A DNA stretch of 64,000 nucleotides from Alkalilimnicola ehrlichii (GTDB lineage: Bacteria; Pseudomonadota; Gammaproteobacteria; Nitrococcales; AK92), in contig NZ_NFZV01000005.1 of assembly GCF_003399765.1 (NCBI RefSeq), positions 163,813 to 227,812 of the forward strand, in the 5' to 3' direction. Every line of letters begins with the position of its first letter. Position 1 is the first letter of the stretch. Positions 20,767 through 31,128 of the stretch are shown piece by piece. The notes beneath the pieces were generated by a model. That model was not told where the DNA came from. It did no database searches and worked only from the letters and a program-made list of their open reading frames with translations. Made by a program: the position numbers and the translations under genes.

Positions 20767-21864
20767 TCAAACAACGCGATTTTGCCTTTTTGCACTAAAT
20801 GGCGTTGGATCCAGGATCGGCGGCCGCCCAAGTATCACGTCGGCGAGCAGGCGAGCCGATGCCGGAGCGGTGCATAGGCCGTTACGGTAGTGGCCGGTAT
20901 GGATGAATAAGCCGGCTAGCATCGGGTGGGGGCCGATGGTCGGCAGGCCGTCGGGGCTTCCCGGTCGCAGCCCTGCCCAATGCTTAATCGGCTTCAGCCT
21001 CTTGAGGTCGGGCACCACGCGATACGCCCAATCGCGTAACGTCTCTGCCGCTTCCTGGCTAGGCTGTTTGTCAAATCCCACCTGTTCGGTGGTGCTGCCT
21101 ACCAGTAGATGGCCATCGCGGCGGGGGATCAGATAGCGACGGTCGTGGAGCAGGATATGCTGGAGACGCCCCGGTTCTCCCTTGAATAGTAGGATCTGAC
21201 CTTTTACGGGATCGGTCGCTAGCGCGAGGCCGGTGGCGCTTAACAGTGCGCCGGACCAGCTGCCGGCAGCGATGACGACGCGGTCCGCGGGCCAGTGCTT
21301 GCCTTTTGCGGTCACGCCGGTAATACGGTCGTCTGAGACCGTCAACCGCTCGACCGGGGTATGCGGGTGTATCTCCACGCCGAGATCAATTAGCTCACGG
21401 TATAACGCCTTTAACAGTCGCGGGTTGCGGATATGGCCAACCCCCGGCAGGGCGAAGGCGGTCGAAAATTGCTCGGCCAGATAAGGTTCGTCATGGCGTA
21501 GTTGCTGGGCGTCCATCACGTGATGGCGTACGTTGTGAGCCGTTGCCCATTGCGAGCCGGGCGCGATTTGGTCTGCATCCAGCAGCAACAACCCGCCAAT
21601 ACTCAATTCCGGGTCGCCATAACCGCTGTCGCGCAAGTGAGCGTCTAGAGCGTGGTAAGCCGGCAGGCTTAGCAACGCAAGTTGCGTAACGGGCTCCGGA
21701 TATCGCCAAGGAGGTAGCGGGCTTAGAATTCCGCCGCCGGCCCAGGAGGATTCGCAGCCTATCTCCGAGCGGTCGAGAACGGTGACTCGATCGCCGGCGA
21801 TCCTCAGCTCCCTAGCCGTCAGCAGGCCTATAATGCCGCCTCCCACAATGATCGTATCGGCCAT
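20767..21864 (-). CDS. thiO: Glycine oxidase ThiO
   Basis: ThiO is an FAD-dependent oxidase that makes iminoglycine for the thiazole moiety of thiamine. The dinucleotide-binding GGGIIGLLTARE is at the N-terminus, the conserved WAGGGILSP follows, and the C-terminal family motif GHYRNGLCTAPAS is present. The start at 21864 (MADTIIVGGG) is preferred to 21900 because the FAD motif normally begins within a few residues. The 365-residue length is normal. thiO beside fimT-pilVWXY1E is the order known from Pseudomonas. No other thi genes lie nearby except the ThiE-like domain at 2.3-3.2 kb. Confidence 0.93.
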   Translation of the reverse strand: MADTIIVGGGIIGLLTARELRIAGDRVTVLDRSEIGCESSWAGGGILSPLPPWRYPEPVTQLALLSLPAYHALDAHLRDSGYGDPELSIGGLLLLDADQIAPGSQWATAHNVRHHVMDAQQLRHDEPYLAEQFSTAFALPGVGHIRNPRLLKALYRELIDLGVEIHPHTPVERLTVSDDRITGVTAKGKHWPADRVVIAAGSWSGALLSATGLALATDPVKGQILLFKGEPGRLQHILLHDRRYLIPRRDGHLLVGSTTEQVGFDKQPSQEAAETLRDWAYRVVPDLKRLKPIKHWAGLRPGSPDGLPTIGPHPMLAGLFIHTGHYRNGLCTAPASARLLADVILGRPPILDPTPFSAKRQNRVV

Positions 21865-22107
21865 TCTTTGATACCTAAGTCGAGTAACGTCGTAGCGCAC
21901 AGTTTATCTCAGCGAGCGCGGCGGGTGGCCGGATCGGAATGCCCGTTTTTAGTTGGCTTCTGCTAAACGGTAAGTTTTGGCCGATAGGAGGCCCTGTGAA
22001 ACTTTGATTTAGAAAGTCGTATAACTAATACTTTTTAGTGGTCGAAAAATCAAAATAAACGGCGGTATGCCGTGGCCCAAACGGATTGGGGGCGTATCGG
22101 CCTCTTT

Positions 22108-22581
22108 ATGAAGCAGTTCGCGCTTATGAAAAAGAATCGTGGTTTTACGCTTATCGAGCTGATCGTCGTTATGGTGGTTGTGGTGATCTTGGCAACAGTG
22201 GCCGTGCCCAATTTCACTCGAATTATCCAAGAGAACCGTATGACAGCAGATGCCAATGAGCTGATAACGCTGCTTAATGCGGCGCGTAGCGAGGCGGTTA
22301 GGCTGGGAGGGCAGGTTACGGCAAACCTGACTTCGGAGGAGGAGGGTTGGAGCGGTCAAATTCTGGTTCAAGACGAAGTTTATCGGCAACTTGTGCGCAA
22401 TACGGCGGCGGTCGATTTGGACGGCGATCACTCTATTGCGTTCTTCGCCGACGGCTCCGTCCCGCAGGACTTCAGCATCGTTCTGTCCCCGAGTTTATGC
22501 AATGGTTCCATTCGGTCGCGAGTGGTGTCGGTTGCGCCTACAGGGCGCGTAAGTGTAACAGCGCAAGATTGCGAACAATGA
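22108..22581 (+). CDS. fimT: GspH/FimT-family minor prepilin
   Basis: This is a minor pilin of the type IV pilus priming complex. The class III signal is KNRG-FTLIELIVVM, with PilD cleavage after Gly and Glu at mature position 5, followed by a hydrophobic helix and a GspH globular domain with a C-terminal Cys pair (SLCNGS, DCEQ). Two starts are possible, 22108 (12-residue leader) and 22126 (6-residue leader); neither has a strong ribosome-binding site. It overlaps pilV by four bases (ATGA) and heads the minor pilin operon, divergent from thiO. It could equally be named fimU. Confidence 0.87.
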   Translation: MKQFALMKKNRGFTLIELIVVMVVVVILATVAVPNFTRIIQENRMTADANELITLLNAARSEAVRLGGQVTANLTSEEEGWSGQILVQDEVYRQLVRNTAAVDLDGDHSIAFFADGSVPQDFSIVLSPSLCNGSIRSRVVSVAPTGRVSVTAQDCEQ

Positions 22582-23033
22582 AGAATAAAATCTTTCGACA
22601 GCGGCAGCGCGGTTTCTCTTTACTGGAAGTGCTGGTGGCGGTTTTGGTCCTGGCTATCGGCCTGTTGGGCGTGGCCGGGCTACAGGCTGTGTCTATGAGA
22701 GTTAATTTCAACTCGGAGATGCGCACCCAAGCGACTTTTCTGGCTTACGATGTTTTGGATCGTATGCGGGCGAATAGGGCCGCTGCGCTCGCCGGAGACT
22801 ACAGCTTGGTGTTACAGGACCAGCCTTTATCCTGTGACCGGGAGTTCGTTCCCGACGAAAGCGCCTCTTTAAGCGACCGCGATTTGGCGGAATGGGCGAA
22901 TCAAGTGGGGTGTTTCCTCTCGTCGGGTAAAGCGGCGGTAGGGGTGACCGATGGCGTCGCCACCATACAAGTGGAGTGGTTCGATACCGAGGCAGATGCG
23001 CAGGCCAGCATTACGGTGGGGGCGGAGCTTTGA
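22578..23033 (+). CDS. pilV: PilV-family minor prepilin
   Basis: The prepilin signal RQRG-FSLLEVLVAV is followed by the typical PilV helix (LAIGLLGVAGLQAVSMRVN) and the LAYDVLDRMRANR region. The 151-residue protein has two cysteines (LSCDREF, QVGCFL) that may form a disulfide. The ATG overlaps the fimT stop. In Pseudomonas, PilV is a core minor pilin that joins PilW and PilX and primes pilus assembly. Confidence 0.92.
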   Translation: MKNKIFRQRQRGFSLLEVLVAVLVLAIGLLGVAGLQAVSMRVNFNSEMRTQATFLAYDVLDRMRANRAAALAGDYSLVLQDQPLSCDREFVPDESASLSDRDLAEWANQVGCFLSSGKAAVGVTDGVATIQVEWFDTEADAQASITVGAEL

Positions 23034-23086
23034 ATAACGGTTACGGTTGCTCGCGTCGGGCTTTATGCCTGGGTTCCAGAGCTGCG

Positions 23087-24181
23087 ATGCCGCTGGAATC
23101 TTCAAAAGGCGCTTCGAAAGGATTCTCGCTGGTTGAGTTGATGGTGGCCTTGGTTATTGGCCTGATTCTAACTGCCGGCATTATCAATTTGTTCCTAGGT
23201 AGCCACCGCAGTTACCAAATGAACGAGGATATGTCGCGTGTTCAGGAGAACATGCGTTTTGCCCTCGGGCGGTTGCAGGCCGATTTACGCATGACAGCGT
23301 TCTCGGGCGGCATCCCGTTTAGCGTCATTAGTCACCTTAACCCTGCCGGTAGCGAGGGAATCTCGCCCCATGCTGCGGGCGGTCCAGCCATTCTCGGTTG
23401 GGAGGCAAGAGGAACCGGCGTTGGCGATGAATACGCGTTGAGAGCGTCAGCAATAGGCAATGCAGGCGACTGGAACAATGGTACCGGGGAGGGCTTTCCT
23501 ACGGCTCTCGTCGGCGCAGCAGTCAGGGGCAGCGACGTCTTATTAAGCAGCGGACTCCGACGCCTGCCCGTTACCTTGCCGAATAACGCTACCAATGGAG
23601 AGAGCATCCGAACTGTCGGCAGCAGCGGGATTGAGCAAGGCCGTATCGTATTAATCATGCGGGACGACCTGACCGGAGGCGATTTGTTCCAGAAGACGAA
23701 TTCGGCCGACGAAACAGACATTACCCGAGGCGAAGGCGGCACCCCCGGGAATGCGACAACAACGGCCCTGCTAAATCACGACGCCAGCTCAGTCGTTTAC
23801 GAAGCAGGTACGTTTGCTTACTACATAGGGATTGGCGCGGGTGGGGAGCCGGGCCTGTTTCGGCGGGATTTGGCCGCGCTGACGCCAGCGCAAGAACTGA
23901 TTAGCGGCGTACAGAGCATGCAGGTCCTGTATGGCATTAATGCCGACGGAAACGTGGGGGCTAGCACCTACGTGACGGCGGAAGACGTGACTAACTGGGA
24001 GAACGTATACAGTGTTCGCGTTTCGCTACTCCTAACGTCTGATCGGCAAGTGCAAGATATTCCCAGCACCGGGATCTACAACCTGCTAGGAACGCGCTTG
24101 CAAGTCCCGGCCGGCGAGGAAGATGCCCGGCTGCGGAAAGTAGCGACCACGACCGTGGCCATTCGAAACCGTTTGGATTAA
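23087..24181 (+). CDS. pilW: PilW-family minor prepilin
   Basis: The signal SKG-FSLVELMVALVIGL is followed by a long globular domain ending with the conserved PilW C-terminal part (VYSVRVSLLLTSDRQ). The start is placed at the ATG 23087 (MPLESSKGASKG). An alternative TTG at 23030 overlaps the pilV stop and has a good GCGGAG site, but gives a 33-residue leader, long for this class. About 364 residues. PilW connects to PilV and PilX in the tip complex that carries PilY1. Confidence 0.9.
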   Translation: MPLESSKGASKGFSLVELMVALVIGLILTAGIINLFLGSHRSYQMNEDMSRVQENMRFALGRLQADLRMTAFSGGIPFSVISHLNPAGSEGISPHAAGGPAILGWEARGTGVGDEYALRASAIGNAGDWNNGTGEGFPTALVGAAVRGSDVLLSSGLRRLPVTLPNNATNGESIRTVGSSGIEQGRIVLIMRDDLTGGDLFQKTNSADETDITRGEGGTPGNATTTALLNHDASSVVYEAGTFAYYIGIGAGGEPGLFRRDLAALTPAQELISGVQSMQVLYGINADGNVGASTYVTAEDVTNWENVYSVRVSLLLTSDRQVQDIPSTGIYNLLGTRLQVPAGEEDARLRKVATTTVAIRNRLD

Positions 24182-24186
24182 CCGCT

Positions 24187-24690
24187 ATGAACGCTACGAA
24201 AGCAAACCAAAAAGGAACCGTCTTACTCGTTAGCCTTTTAATCCTGCTCGTCTTGACGCTTATCGGCGTTACGGGAGCCAGAGTCTCGATTTTGCAGGAG
24301 CGTATGACGGGCAATGTTGCCGACCGGCATTTGGCATTCCAGGCTGCCGAGTCAGCCTTGCGACAGGCGGAAGCCGTCTTGAGCGATGCCGCCGTTCCCG
24401 CTTTCGATGGAACCGGCGGGTTTTATCCTGCCGGCGATGCGAACCGACCGAGCTGGGCGGGGCAGCAGATTGAAGAAGGTGGTGGCGCCGCGAGCTATAA
24501 CGGCGAGTTCGAAGGGGTTTCGCGGCTCCCAGAATATTACGTGGAGCAATTGCCGCAAATTTCGGTGCCGGGCGTCGAAACGGAAGTAGGGACGCCTACC
24601 ACGGAGATTCAGTTCTACCGCATTACCGCCCGTGGCTTCGGGGCGCGGCCGGATACCGTTGTCGTCGTGCGCTCGGTATACCGCCCGTAG
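24187..24690 (+). CDS. pilX: PilX-family minor prepilin
   Basis: The N-terminus QKGTVLLVSLLILLVLTLIG is typical of PilX: cleavage after Gly and a hydrophobic helix that lacks the usual Glu5, as in other PilX proteins. The family motif RLSILQERMTGN-like stretch (ARVSILQERMTGN) and AFQAAESALRQAE follow. 167 residues. It starts 5 bp after pilW. PilX is thought to initiate the tip complex and contact PilY1. Confidence 0.92.
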   Translation: MNATKANQKGTVLLVSLLILLVLTLIGVTGARVSILQERMTGNVADRHLAFQAAESALRQAEAVLSDAAVPAFDGTGGFYPAGDANRPSWAGQQIEEGGGAASYNGEFEGVSRLPEYYVEQLPQISVPGVETEVGTPTTEIQFYRITARGFGARPDTVVVVRSVYRP

Positions 24691-24766
24691 CGTAAAGGCT
24701 AGGGACATCGTCGCAATATTACTGATCGCAGTTTTGCTGCGATGACAGGTTATAAGGGATAAGAAC

Positions 24767-27700
24767 ATGCAAAAGACCTTGCGGAACCGGTTTCGCCCGC
24801 TGTTCAAGGGTTTTTGGGGTACGGCTGCTTTTTTGTTGACTATAAACCCCGCCCTTGCCGAGTTATCCAGGATGCCGCTGCATATTGGCGGGGGCAATGT
24901 GCCAGGCAATATGTTTTTGGTGCCTTCGGTGGAATGGCCGACCATTAATAGCCTTGCCAACCTCGGCCCATACACGCCTGCGCGGGAATTCGTCGGGTAT
25001 TTTAATTCTCGCGTGTGTTACGAATACGTCTACGACGAGCAAGAAAGCGAGCGGCATTTTAAGCCGGTGAGTTATGCCTCGGGCCGACATCAACGCGAAT
25101 GCTCCGGATACTGGAGCGGTAACTTTCTGAACTGGGCGGCGACGCAAACCGTTGACCCGTTCAGAAAAGTTCTAACAGGCGGCTATCGCGTTCGCGATAC
25201 GGCGACAGAAACCTGGTTGGAAAAAGCACGTCACGATAATCAAGGCGGCGCTAGTATCTATCCCAATCGGCGCATTCCCGAGCATGGCAGCGACGCTAGC
25301 TTAGTAAGTGGGGCGACCCCGTTTAATGCGTCCTCGATGCGTATGCGGATCCACGGTCTGGGCAATGAAATGCGCTTCCGCTTAGAAGGTGAGGATGTAA
25401 GTAGCGGCTCTACCTACACGGGAGGGACTGTCGGGCCGGGCCAAGCGTACGACCTTAGCGTTCGAGTCAGCGTTTGTGTCAGTGAGTTTATGGAAGGAGA
25501 GGATAACTGCGTTCGTTATGCGAACGGTTACAAGCCCGAGGGTTTGATTCAGCAGCATGCCGAAGCCATTCGCTTTAGCGTATTCGGCTACCTCAACGAT
25601 TCGTCGGCCAACCGTGACGGCGGCGTGCGGGCTCGCAAAAATGGGTCGGTCCGGAAATGCCGGACGAGGACGGCGTGCTGATCGAGAATCCTAATGCAGA
25701 ATGGGATGCCAGAACCGGGATCCTCATCCAAAACCCGGATCCTGACGATGCGGCGGCTGCGTCCCGACGCTACGGCGTCACCATTTCGCACAGTGGTGTC
25801 ATCAACTACATCAATATGTTCGGCCAGCTGACGGACAACTCTCATAAGAGTCATGACCCGGTGAGCGAACTCTATTACGCGGCGCTTCGTTACGCGAGAG
25901 GGGTGGGCAATGTTGCCGCGTATAGCAATATCGCTAGCTATCAACCGGCGGAGCAGTTTTTAGATGGTTTCCCGGCCATTACCGACTGGGACGACCCCAT
26001 TGCCTACGAATGCCAAAGTAACGCGATTTTAGGCATTGGCGATGTGTATACGCACGTCGATAAGAATCTTCCCGGCAATACGCGGTATCGACACCGAGAG
26101 CCGAGTATGCCGCCGGAGGTGGCGGCCGACGATTGGATTGACGTAATCCGTGCGACCAACAAGGTTGGTCAATTGGAGAGGCTTGGCAATCTTGGCGAGA
26201 GTAATAGTTGGTCTGGTCGCGAAAACTCCGCGTATATGGCCGGCCTCGCTTATATCGCCAATGCTGGGGACTTGCGCCCGGATATGCCGGGGCGGCAATC
26301 GTTGTCAACTATCTGGATCGACGTGTTGGAGAATCAGACGTTAGAAGATCGCCGTCGAAACCAATATTACTTAGCAACGAAATACGGCGGTTTCCGCGTA
26401 CCGGCGGACTTCGATCCTTATGGCGTTTCTGAGCCTTTGCCGTTGGAGCTATGGCACACGAATGGGGAAACGCTTTATCCGGGGCCGAACCAGCCCTTGT
26501 CGAGCGGCGATGTTAGCTTCCAGCGACCGGATAACTATTTCCTCGCCGGCAACGCGGCGGCTATGGTCGAGAGCTTTAATGCAGCGTTCGCTAGGTTCCT
26601 CGAGGTGGCGCGAGGGTCGACAGCGGCGGTTGCCATTAACTCGCAGCGTTTAGAGAGCGATTCGGCGGCGTTTCAGGCGAGTTTCGACACGCGGGACTGG
26701 AGCGGTAGCTTAGCGGCTTATCGGTTCACGGATGAGGGGGAGTTGGAAGACAGCCCGGCCTGGGATGCGGCTCGGTGGTTGGACGAGCTGAATGAAACCG
26801 GTGTCAATAGCCGGAATATTCTGACGATCGGTCAATTTAACCACAGCGGCCTGGCCACGGCCGGAACGCAGTTCCGGGGCAACTTGACGGGAGCGCCCGA
26901 CGAGTTGACGACAGACGTTGTGGCTTATTTGCGCGGCTCGCGGGCCAACGAGATTTCCCCCTCTAACCCTGGGGGGCGTTTCCGAGCCCGTGGCAGCCGG
27001 CTCGGCGGTATTATTAACTCGGACCCTCAATTCGCTCATCGGGCGGATTTTGGCTACGGCCAGTTGCGTCATGCACCGGAGTTTGCCGGCACGGACGCGG
27101 GGAATGCATACCTCGCTTTTCGGCAATCCGATGCGTATCGCGAACGGCCGCCGGTCGTTGTCGTTGGTGCCAATGACGGCATGCTGCATGGTTTCGATGC
27201 CACCATCGAGGGGCCGGGCGGAGGCCGCGAGCTATTTGCTTACGTGCCCCGCGGTGTTTATGAGCATCTGCACGAGTTAGCCGATCCCGATTACGAGCAT
27301 CGCTATTATGTCGATGCAACACCGCGAATCGCGGATGCTTGGTTTAGCGACAGAGGCGAATGGCGAACGATCGTCGTCGGAGCGACCGGTGCCGGCGGCA
27401 ATAGCGTATTCGCGCTAGATATTACTCACCCCGAAGAAGTGGGCGAGCAGCAGGTTTTATGGGAGTTCAGTCCCGACGATATGGGGTACACCTTATTCCA
27501 GCCCAGCGTCGTTGCCCTGCCCACCGGGCGATTCGGTGTGGTCGTGACCAGCGGTTACACAGGTAGCGATCAACGAGACGGTAGAATTTGGGTGCTGGAC
27601 CCGGAGACAGGGCAAGAGCTCGTCTCGATCGTCGTTCCCAATAGTGGCCGCCTCGGCTCTCCGCTCTTGGTGGATCTAACCGGCGACCGGGTAGCGAACC

Positions 27701-28542
27701 GCCTTTATGTGGGCGATACCGAAGGCAACCTTTGGCGATTCGACCTCACCGCTAACGGCAATAGCCTGAGCATGGCGCCTCCCGACACCCTTGGCTCGCC
27801 TGGGAACCCCCGGCCTTTGTTCATCGCCCGTGACGAGTCCGGACAACGGCAGCCGATCACGGCGCCGTTAACCTCGGCGTTTAACATGAACCGCCAGCAT
27901 ATGGTGTTCTTCGGCACGGGTAGTTTCCGAGAGCTGCAAGATCTATCGGACGGCGAGTTGCAGACGTTATACGGGATCATCGATACCGGCGAAGAAATTG
28001 GGGGCAGGGGTGCTTTGCGCCAGCAAAGTATTATCTATCAAAACAGCCTTTACGATTTCGATGTCAGGGCAGTCAGCGATCATGCTCTGGGGTCTAATGA
28101 CCAAGGCTGGTACTTAGATCTCGCTTACGACGGAGTGCTAAACGGCGAGCGTGTTGTCGAGCGGGCTATCGTTCGAGAAGACAGAGTCATCTTTACCACG
28201 TTGATTCCTGAAATGGACGATCCTTGTGCTGGGGGCGGGCAGAGTTTCATCATGGAGCTGAACGCCTTTACCGGCGGCCGCCTGGATTACACGGTATTCG
28301 ATCTGAATGACGATGGCGATTTCGATCAGCGCGATATGGTCCAAATCGACGGCGAATGGGTTGTCGTGAGCGGGGTATCGTTTCAGGGCTTCGGCATTAT
28401 CAGTCGCCCCGGGATTATTTCCGACGTCGGCGCCGGTAGGAACGAGCGTAAGGTGGTAGCGGATACCTCAGGGCAGCGCGCGACGATTGGCGAGCGGGGG
28501 AGCATGATGCGAGGGCGCCAGTCGTGGGAGCAATTACGATAA
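24767..28542 (+). CDS. pilY1: PilY1-type pilus tip adhesin (one frameshift)
   Basis: PilY1 is the secreted tip-associated protein that supports pilus extension and adhesion. A Sec signal (to about residue 35, cleavage after ALA) precedes a Cys-containing N-terminal domain, and the last 600 residues form the beta-propeller PilY1 domain ([54 protein letters not shown]). A calcium-site-like [19 protein letters not shown] is visible. The frame breaks at the A5 run 25637-25641; six A give [16 protein letters not shown] and a 1258-residue product. No clear von Willebrand A domain is seen in the N-terminal half. It starts 76 bp after pilX. Confidence 0.93.
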
Positions 28543-28556
28543 TGTTAGAGGGCACC

Positions 28557-28979
28557 ATGGAAAAAAGCAGAAGGCCTCAGCGGCTGGGGGCGGCAGGTTT
28601 TACTTTGATCGAGTTGATGATCGTCGTCGCCATCATCGGCCTGTTGGCTGCGGTAGCCTTCCCTAGCTACCAGCGTCACGTCGAACAGACCCGACGTGCC
28701 GAGGCGCAAGCAGACTTGGTGCAGTTTGCGCAATTCATGGAACGGTATTTTACCGCCAACCATACCTATGTCGTTCCGGAAGACGATCTGCCGTTCACGG
28801 CTTCGCCGAGGGATGGCACCCCGGTTTATACTATTGCGCTAACGGCTTCGACCGATCCGGTGCAGTACACGCTAACGGCGACGCCGTTGCCTGATGGGCC
28901 GCAAAGAGATGATCGTTGCGGAGTGTTAACGTTAAGTCACACGGGTGCGACGGGGGCTGAAGAAGAAGACTGCTGGTAA
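28557..28979 (+). CDS. pilE: PilE-family minor prepilin
   Basis: The signal [20 protein letters not shown] is the classical type IVa pilin form with Glu5, followed by [21 protein letters not shown] and a C-terminal disulfide pair (DRCGVLTL and EDCW). 140 residues. The start is the ATG at 28557 with GAGG 5 bases upstream; a frame start at 28524 lies inside pilY1. It could be a major pilin by sequence, but position after pilY1 fits the minor pilin PilE of Pseudomonas. Confidence 0.9.
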   Translation: MEKSRRPQRLGAAGFTLIELMIVVAIIGLLAAVAFPSYQRHVEQTRRAEAQADLVQFAQFMERYFTANHTYVVPEDDLPFTASPRDGTPVYTIALTASTDPVQYTLTATPLPDGPQRDDRCGVLTLSHTGATGAEEEDCW

Positions 28980-29022
28980 GCCGCGTTGCTCTAACCCGTG
29001 ATCTCAGTACAAGGACGAACTG

Positions 29023-29597
29023 ATGACACGGATAAGCGATCAGCAAGGGGTAACCCTGATTGAGGTGATGACGGCACTCGTCGTGCTTGCCATCCTGTTG
29101 AGCACGGCGGTGCCCGCGCTGGGGCGATTGCGGGCCGATAACCAGCTGGTGGCGGTGTTGAATCTGTTTTCGGGCAGTATGCAGCTGGCGCGTAGTCAGG
29201 CAGTTACTCGTAGCGTGCGCACCGTCCTTTGCCCGAGCGACAACGGGTCTGCGTGCGCTGACGTGCCCTACTGGGAGTTGGGTTGGATTGGGTTTGAAGA
29301 CCCTAGCGGCTCGGGCGATTGCGGAGCGCCGCTCGGGGCTGATCGCTGCGATGACGGTGGGCGTTTGTTTCTCGTGCAGTCGGCCCTCGACAATTCGGTT
29401 ACCCTCCGCGCCAACAGCCATCTGAGAAAGGCGGTCGTTTTTGACCCGCAAGGGTTTGCGAGAGGAGCGGCGGCAACGTTCACGGTGTGCGACAACAGGG
29501 GCATCGATGCCGCCCGGGGGTGGTAATCTCTATGACAGGCCGCGTACGTCCGCACGGCGGCAAGAGCGATACGGCCGTGCTGCGTTGTCCGGATTAA
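29023..29597 (+). CDS. Second GspH/FimT-family minor prepilin (one frameshift)
   Basis: The signal QQG-VTLIEVMTALVVLAILL and the GspH domain with FDPQGFARGAAATFTVCDNRG match FimT proteins. The frame breaks at the G5 run 29516-29520. Six G give DAARGVVISMTGRVRPHGGK and a stop at 29595-29597, a family-typical C-terminus (191 residues). As sequenced the protein stops at 29526. It ends the minor pilin operon and converges on ispH, 10 bp away. Confidence 0.88.
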
Positions 29598-29607
29598 CTT
29601 TTCTCTT

Positions 29608-30588
29608 TTACGCCGTCCGCCCCACGTCCGCCTTAACCGCTGTGCGTTGTAGCGGCCTGGGCAAAGAGAAAGAGACTTTTTCCTCGCGCCCAATCTGCTC
29701 TTTCGGGGCTTGTGCGCCCCAGCTTTTTAGCTGTTCGATGACTTCTTGGACCAAAATGTCCGGCGCCGAAGCGCCTGCCGTGACACCGACAGCCCGCTTA
29801 TCGGCAATCCACTCTGGCTTCAGTTGTTGCGCACCGTCAATGAGGTAGCTCTCCACGCCTTCCCGTTCCGCTAACTCACGCAAACGGTTTGAGTTGGAGC
29901 TATTCTGAGAGCCGACGACAAGTAGGAGATCCACTTGTTTTACCAGCTCTTTCACCGCATCCTGGCGGTTTTGCGTGGCGTAACAAATATCGTCCTTGCG
30001 CGGTCCTTGAATCTTTGGGAAACGGGCACGCAACGCGTCGATAATTTTGGCCGTGTCGTCCATCGACAGCGTCGTTTGGCTAACATGCGCTAATTCGTCG
30101 GCATTGCGAACGGTTAGTCGCTCGACATCTTCGACGGTTTCGACCAGATAAATGGCGCCGCGATCGGCGCCTTCGCCCACATATTGACCGATCGTACCTT
30201 CCACCTCCGGGTGGCCGGCATGGCCAATAAGCACCACTTCCCGCGCGTCGCGGGCGTGCTTGTTAACTTCCAAATGGACTTTGGTCACCAGTGGGCAGGT
30301 TGCGTCGAAGACCCGCAGATCGCGCTGCGCCGCTTCGTCGCGAACGGCTTGCGAGACGCCATGGGCGCTAAAGATCACCGTGTTGCCATCCGGAACTTCA
30401 TGCAGCTCCTCGACGAAGATAGCGCCCTTATCGCGTAGCCCGTCAACGACATAACGGTTATGTACTACTTCATGGCGAACATAGATCGGTGCGCCAAAGA
30501 GCTCTAAAGCCCGCTCCACAATAGCGATAGCGCGATCGACACCGGCACAAAAGCCCCGTGGATTGGCGAGCACGATCTCAGTTTGCAT
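29608..30588 (-). CDS. ispH: 4-hydroxy-3-methylbut-2-enyl diphosphate reductase
   Basis: IspH (LytB) makes IPP and DMAPP in the last step of the MEP isoprenoid pathway. The three iron-sulfur ligands are Cys14 ([10 protein letters not shown]), Cys98 (DATCPLVTK) and Cys202 ([11 protein letters not shown]). The AHGVS and [10 protein letters not shown] substrate motifs are present. 326 residues, slightly long at the C-terminus. In most relatives fkpB lies between lspA and ispH; here only 39 bp separate them. Confidence 0.97.
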   Translation of the reverse strand: MQTEIVLANPRGFCAGVDRAIAIVERALELFGAPIYVRHEVVHNRYVVDGLRDKGAIFVEELHEVPDGNTVIFSAHGVSQAVRDEAAQRDLRVFDATCPLVTKVHLEVNKHARDAREVVLIGHAGHPEVEGTIGQYVGEGADRGAIYLVETVEDVERLTVRNADELAHVSQTTLSMDDTAKIIDALRARFPKIQGPRKDDICYATQNRQDAVKELVKQVDLLLVVGSQNSSNSNRLRELAEREGVESYLIDGAQQLKPEWIADKRAVGVTAGASAPDILVQEVIEQLKSWGAQAPKEQIGREEKVSFSLPRPLQRTAVKADVGRTA

Positions 30589-30627
30589 GGTTACCTCGTC
30601 GTTGTTCAGGCGGTTTTGCGCAAAGGC

Positions 30628-31128
30628 TTACCGCTCCTGTTCCTGCGGACTTTGCTTGACCAGAAACATGTGGGCAATGAGTAGGCCGGCGCCTACCGTA
30701 ATAGCGATATCGGCAACGTTAAAAATAGGCCAGCTCCAATCGCCGATATAGAAGTGGATAAAGTCCACCACATGCCCGTAGGCTACACGGTCGATCAGAT
30801 TTCCTACCGCCCCGCCGAGTATGAGACTTAACGATGCGGAGAGCCAGCGGTCCTTTCCCTGCAACTGGCGAAGCCATTGGATCAGAAATACGCTAACGCC
30901 CGTGGCTAAGGCGATAAAGAACCAACGCTGCCACCCGGAAGCATCGCCCAGAAAGCTGAAAGCGGCGCCAGGATTGTAACTGAGGGTTAAGTTGAAAAAG
31001 GGAATGACAGGTACCGGCGAGTGGTAGCTTAGTACCGAATCAGCCACCAGTTTGGTGGCTTGATCCAGTACTGCAACCACAACCGCAATCAGTAGCCAAA
31101 TGCCAATTCCGGTACGCGTATCAGGCAT
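30628..31128 (-). CDS. lspA: Lipoprotein signal peptidase II
   Basis: LspA cleaves diacylglyceryl-modified prolipoproteins in the inner membrane. Four hydrophobic segments are visible, with the catalytic aspartates in GNLIDR and FNVADIAI. The family boxes DQATK and NPGAAFSFL are present. The start at 31128 (MPDTRTGIG) overlaps the ileS end by 8 bases; the longer frame to 31209 lies inside ileS. 166 residues, normal. It is the expected processor of the lipobox protein at 14.7-16.8 kb. Confidence 0.96.
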   Translation of the reverse strand: MPDTRTGIGIWLLIAVVVAVLDQATKLVADSVLSYHSPVPVIPFFNLTLSYNPGAAFSFLGDASGWQRWFFIALATGVSVFLIQWLRQLQGKDRWLSASLSLILGGAVGNLIDRVAYGHVVDFIHFYIGDWSWPIFNVADIAITVGAGLLIAHMFLVKQSPQEQER

